Positions 59,233 through 64,000 of a DNA stretch of 64,000 bases are shown piece by piece; the stretch's first letter is position 1, and each line of letters starts with the position of its first letter. The DNA lies in assembly GCA_030430565.1 (NCBI GenBank), contig JAUIKS010000011.1, forward strand, positions 1 through 64,000, in the 5' to 3' direction. Made by a program: the position numbers and the translations under genes. The DNA is from Polyangia bacterium. Lineage in GTDB: Bacteria; Myxococcota_A; Polyangia; Nannocystales; Nannocystaceae. The notes under the pieces are model-generated. The model worked only from the letters and a program-made list of their open reading frames with translations, searched no databases and had not been told where the DNA came from.

Positions 59233-60339
59233 ATGCCCCACGACGCCACCACGATCCCCACGCGCCCGGCCAAGCGCGCGCCCGCGCCCGCCGGCGAGAA
59301 CGACACGAACAAGGCCGCGACGCGCGACGCCCAGGCCGCGCGAGCGCGCCGCCTGCTCACGGCCACGCGCCAGCTCGCGCGCGACGTCGCCGAGCTCCGC
59401 TTCGCCGCGCCCGTCACCCACGTCTACAACCCGCTCGCCTACGCCTGGGCGCCGCACCGCGACTACGTCAGGGCGTTCGCGGGCGGCCGCAAGCGCGTGA
59501 TCTTCCTCGGGATGAACCCGGGCCCTTGGGGCATGTCCCAGACCGGCGTCCCCTTCGGCGAGATCACCCACGTGAAGGAGTTCCTGCAGATCTCCGGCGC
59601 GGTCGGCCGCCCCGCGCGCGAGCACCCCAAGCGCCCGGTCCTCGGCTTCGCGTGCGCGCGCTCCGAGGTCAGCGGCCGACGGCTGTGGGGCGCGATCGCG
59701 GCGCGCTTCGGCGACGCGCCGAGCTTTTTTGAAGATCACTACATCGCCAACTACTGCCCGCTCGCCTTCCTCGAGGAGAGCGGCCGCAACAGGACGCCCG
59801 ACAAGCTCCCCGCCGCCGAGCGCGACCCGCTGTTCGCGGCCTGCGATCGCCACCTCGAGCAGCTCGTGCGCCTCCTCGAGCCCGAGTGGATCATCGGCGT
59901 CGGCGCGTTCGCGGAGAAGCGCGCCCGCGCGGCGCTGCCGAGCGCGTCGGTCAAGTTCGGCCGGATCCTCCACCCGAGCCCCGCGAACCCGACCGCGAAC
60001 CGCGACTGGAGCGGCACGGTCGCGCGCCAGCTGGCGGCCCTCGGGATCTGGGATCTTCCGCCGCCAAGCGACGCCGCGCCGGTGAGCACGGGGCCTGCGG
60101 CGAAGAAAACCACCGCGAAGAAAACCACCGCGAAGAAAACCACCGCGAAGAAAACCACCGCGAAGAAAACCACCGCGAAGAAAACGCCCGCGAAGAAAAC
60201 CACCGCGAAGAAAACCACCGCGAAGAAAACCACCGCGAAGAAAACCACCGCGAAGAAAACCACCGCGAAGAAAACCACCGCGAAGAAAACCACCGCGAAG
60301 AAAACCACCGCGAAGAGAACGACCGCGAAGAAGCGCTGA
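59233..60339 (+). CDS. SMUG1-type uracil-DNA glycosylase with H1-like KKTTA tail
   Basis: 368 residues. After ~25 basic residues, residues ~45-280 are a close SMUG1 match: HVYNPLAYAWAPHRDYV, the water-activating motif FLGMNPGPWGMSQTGVPFGE, HPKRPVLGFAC, NYCPLAFLEESGRNRTP and the intercalation-loop motif HPSPANPTANRDW. It excises uracil and oxidised pyrimidines such as hydroxymethyluracil from DNA. The last ~78 residues are 15 pentads of KKTTA (one KKTPA, one KRTTA), a histone-H1/AlgP-like tail expected to bind DNA non-specifically. The tail is coded by a 15-bp tandem repeat. Vertebrate and bacterial SMUG1 proteins known to me lack such a tail. Confidence 0.92.
   Translation: MPHDATTIPTRPAKRAPAPAGENDTNKAATRDAQAARARRLLTATRQLARDVAELRFAAPVTHVYNPLAYAWAPHRDYVRAFAGGRKRVIFLGMNPGPWGMSQTGVPFGEITHVKEFLQISGAVGRPAREHPKRPVLGFACARSEVSGRRLWGAIAARFGDAPSFFEDHYIANYCPLAFLEESGRNRTPDKLPAAERDPLFAACDRHLEQLVRLLEPEWIIGVGAFAEKRARAALPSASVKFGRILHPSPANPTANRDWSGTVARQLAALGIWDLPPPSDAAPVSTGPAAKKTTAKKTTAKKTTAKKTTAKKTTAKKTPAKKTTAKKTTAKKTTAKKTTAKKTTAKKTTAKKTTAKKTTAKRTTAKKR
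60100..60327 (+). repeat. 15-bp tandem repeat GCGAAGAAAACCACC, 15 units
   Basis: Head-to-tail copies of GCGAAGAAAACCACC encode the KKTTA tail of the glycosylase; one unit has GCCC for CACC and the last-but-one has AGAACG. The near identity at DNA level, including codon choice, implies recent expansion by slippage or recombination, and tail length may vary between strains. Confidence 0.95.
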
Positions 60340-60362
60340 CGATCAGCGTTTGGACATGACTA

Positions 60363-60388
60363 TCGAGCCAGCTTCAGCGCTGGCTCGA
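60363..60388 (+). terminator. Stem-loop after the glycosylase gene
   Basis: TCGAGCCAGC and GCTGGCTCGA form a perfect 10-bp stem with the loop TTCAGC, 24 bases after the glycosylase stop. No T-run follows, so termination, if any, would be factor-assisted. Confidence 0.55.
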
Positions 60389-60589
60389 GCGGGTCGTAGA
60401 CACCTATCCAAGCCAAAACGACGCGCGGCCCCACGCAGCTCCGCGCCAGGTGCGTGTACAACAATGGGGGCTGACGCCCCCTCGCGTACGCACGCGTGAA
60501 ACCTGTGTGTACACAGTTCCTGCGTAGACGTGGCCGCCATCACGTGACGCTGCGGTGCGAATCGCCCGGAAAGGTGCGAGACTGCGCGT

Positions 60590-61786
60590 ATGCGTCCTGG
60601 TTGGCTTCTTCGCCCCCGCCCCGAGCTGTTGATCGTCCTCTGCCAGGGCGCGCTGCTGACGAGCGCCTGCGCGAGCGGAGACAGCCGCGACGACAGCTCG
60701 ACAGGCTCGGGGTACGTGACCGCGCCCATGTCCAGCACGGGCAACACGAGCGGCGCGAGCGCGAACACGGGCGCGGCCAGCGAGTCGACCGACGGCGTCG
60801 ACGCCTCTTCGAGCGGCGGCGACGGCCCGGTGTGCGGCGACGGCGTGGTCGAGGGCGACGAGGTGTGTGACGACGGCAACACCGTCGACGAGGACGCGTG
60901 CCTCGGGGACTGCAGCGCTGAGGCCTCGTGCGGCGACGGCGTTGTGTGGGCCGGGCAAGAAGAGTGCGACGACGGCAACGACGACGAGAGCGACGGCTGC
61001 TCGAGCTCGTGCAAGGCGAGCACCTGCGGCAACGGGACCGTCGAGGGCGACGAGCAGTGCGACGACGGCAACACCGACAACGACGACAGCTGCCTCGACA
61101 CCTGCGCGCCGGCCTCGTGCGGCGACGGCTACGTGTGGAGCGGCGACGAGGCCTGCGACGACGCCGGCGAGTCAGCGACCTGCAACGAGGATTGCACCGA
61201 GGCGGCCTGCGGCGACGGGATAGCGAACGCGTCGGCGGGCGAGGCCTGCGACGACGCCGGCGAGTCGGCGACCTGCAACGACGACTGCACCGAGGCGCTG
61301 TGCGGTGATGGCGTGCTCAACGAGCTCGCGGGCGAGGTCTGCGACGACGGCAACACAGACGAAGGCGACGGCTGCGACGCAAACTGCACGTTCGAGACCG
61401 ACCCGGTGTGCAACGAGCCCTACAACGTGCTCGACGCGGCGTCGCGCAACAAGAACACCTTCGGCGAGCCCTACGTCTGCGACAGCGACCCGGTGGACGA
61501 CTGGGTCGGAGCTGGCTGGTACCGCTTCCAGGGCGCCGCGGGCACCCAGATGGCGACCAGCACGGTCCCGCCGAATTCGTGCGGCACCAACAGGACCGGC
61601 TACCTCAACACGGAGCACCCGGAGATCGCGGAGGGCGTCGTCTCGGGGCAGGTCTGCTTCAACTGGAACGGGAACATCTGCGCCTCGCAGTCGATCATCT
61701 CGGTCGTCAACTGCGGCGACTTCTATCTCTACAGCCTCCCTAACGTGCTGGTGTGTAACGGCCGCTACTGCGGCTCCGCGGACTGA
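60590..61786 (+). CDS. DUF4215-repeat lipoprotein with uromodulin-like eight-Cys (D8C) domain
   Basis: 398 residues. Signal peptide with lipobox TSAC (Cys27) and a Ser/Thr/Gly stalk to about residue 80. Six DUF4215 repeats follow (pattern CGDGxVxxGExCDDGN; about 82-270). The C-terminal ~125 residues contain exactly eight cysteines from Cys274 and the sequence landmarks WYRFQGAAG (Trp310), YLNTEHPEIAEGVVSGQVC, VVNCGDFYLYSLP and the closing CNGRYC. They match the D8C domain of vertebrate uromodulin, GP2 and related proteins in order and spacing. D8C in those proteins presents glycans that bind bacterial fimbriae. Here it would be exposed on a lipid-anchored stalk; its ligand is unknown. Confidence 0.88.
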   Translation: MRPGWLLRPRPELLIVLCQGALLTSACASGDSRDDSSTGSGYVTAPMSSTGNTSGASANTGAASESTDGVDASSSGGDGPVCGDGVVEGDEVCDDGNTVDEDACLGDCSAEASCGDGVVWAGQEECDDGNDDESDGCSSSCKASTCGNGTVEGDEQCDDGNTDNDDSCLDTCAPASCGDGYVWSGDEACDDAGESATCNEDCTEAACGDGIANASAGEACDDAGESATCNDDCTEALCGDGVLNELAGEVCDDGNTDEGDGCDANCTFETDPVCNEPYNVLDAASRNKNTFGEPYVCDSDPVDDWVGAGWYRFQGAAGTQMATSTVPPNSCGTNRTGYLNTEHPEIAEGVVSGQVCFNWNGNICASQSIISVVNCGDFYLYSLPNVLVCNGRYCGSAD

Positions 61787-61839
61787 GCCCCAGCGCGCTC
61801 GCGCGCTCGCGCTAGCTCAAGCGCGCGCTCGAGCGCCCG

Positions 61840-64000
<2,161 letters not shown>

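Noticed and set aside
59751..60308. Minus-strand frame encoding VVFFA repeats
   Set aside because: By-product of the 15-bp repeat coding KKTTA on the plus strand; looks like a membrane protein only because of the repeat.

Overview
The window is GC-rich and looks like a chromosome segment of a myxobacterium (Polyangia), most likely from the Nannocystales-type lineage. The evidence is a C-terminal MYXO-CTERM-like sorting tail, DUF4215 cysteine-rich repeats, many lipoproteins with Asp/Gly/Thr or Ser/Thr tracts just after the lipobox, a Ser/Thr kinase fused to TPRs, AgmX/PglI-type C-terminal domains, and GTG/TTG starts. The lineage call is inference from these hallmarks. I recognised no rRNA, tRNA, CRISPR array, phage or IS element.

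Layout. 1-4733: an Asp/Gly-repeat lipoprotein cut by the left edge, a short-chain dehydrogenase, a MATE exporter, a GDAP1-like glutathione transferase with a C-terminal membrane anchor, and a GIN-domain lipoprotein. 4888-12444: three tightly packed genes for multi-domain redox proteins (pseudokinase-TM-pentaheme cytochrome; two cNMP-binding domains-four Fe-S motifs-membrane domain; tetraheme-TM-ferredoxin-FAD/NAD(P) reductase). This is the strongest candidate for an undescribed system. 12454-16252: a lipoprotein, a PdxB-like dehydrogenase and a hemopexin-repeat protein. 16253-17501: a gene-free stretch with a large perfect-arm palindrome and about 0.5 kb of purine-rich hexamer repeats.

17502-23167: two acyl-CoA dehydrogenases, a ferritin-like diiron protein, and a sodium:solute symporter overlapping a 64-residue membrane protein. 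23282-29998: a small Cys-rich lipoprotein, a TPR-Ser/Thr kinase, a BamE-like duplicated protein, an arylsulfotransferase-like lipoprotein and an OmpA lipoprotein. 30216-37134: a VIT/vWA/AgmX/TPR/DUF2135 lipoprotein, a second AgmX-type protein and a TPR protein with a poly-Ser tract. 37575-40133: a metzincin protease, a GH25 muramidase and a small lipoprotein. 40137-45540: a mannoside-use locus (ROK kinase divergent from an MFS sugar transporter and a GH92 mannosidase).

46156-51346: a single reading frame fusing maleylacetate reductase, an alpha/beta hydrolase and homogentisate 1,2-dioxygenase, followed by an isochorismatase-fold hydrolase and a TetR regulator that share an 18-bp operator-like sequence, then a Fax-like GST. 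52311-58882: a two-gene unit of an Hsp90-type (GHKL) ATPase and a 1618-residue partner with a degenerate ATPase-like N-terminus and four internal repeats. 59233-64000: a SMUG1-type uracil-DNA glycosylase with a histone-H1-like KKTTA tail, a DUF4215 lipoprotein ending in an eight-cysteine domain like that of vertebrate uromodulin, and a large secreted metalloprotease cut by the right edge.
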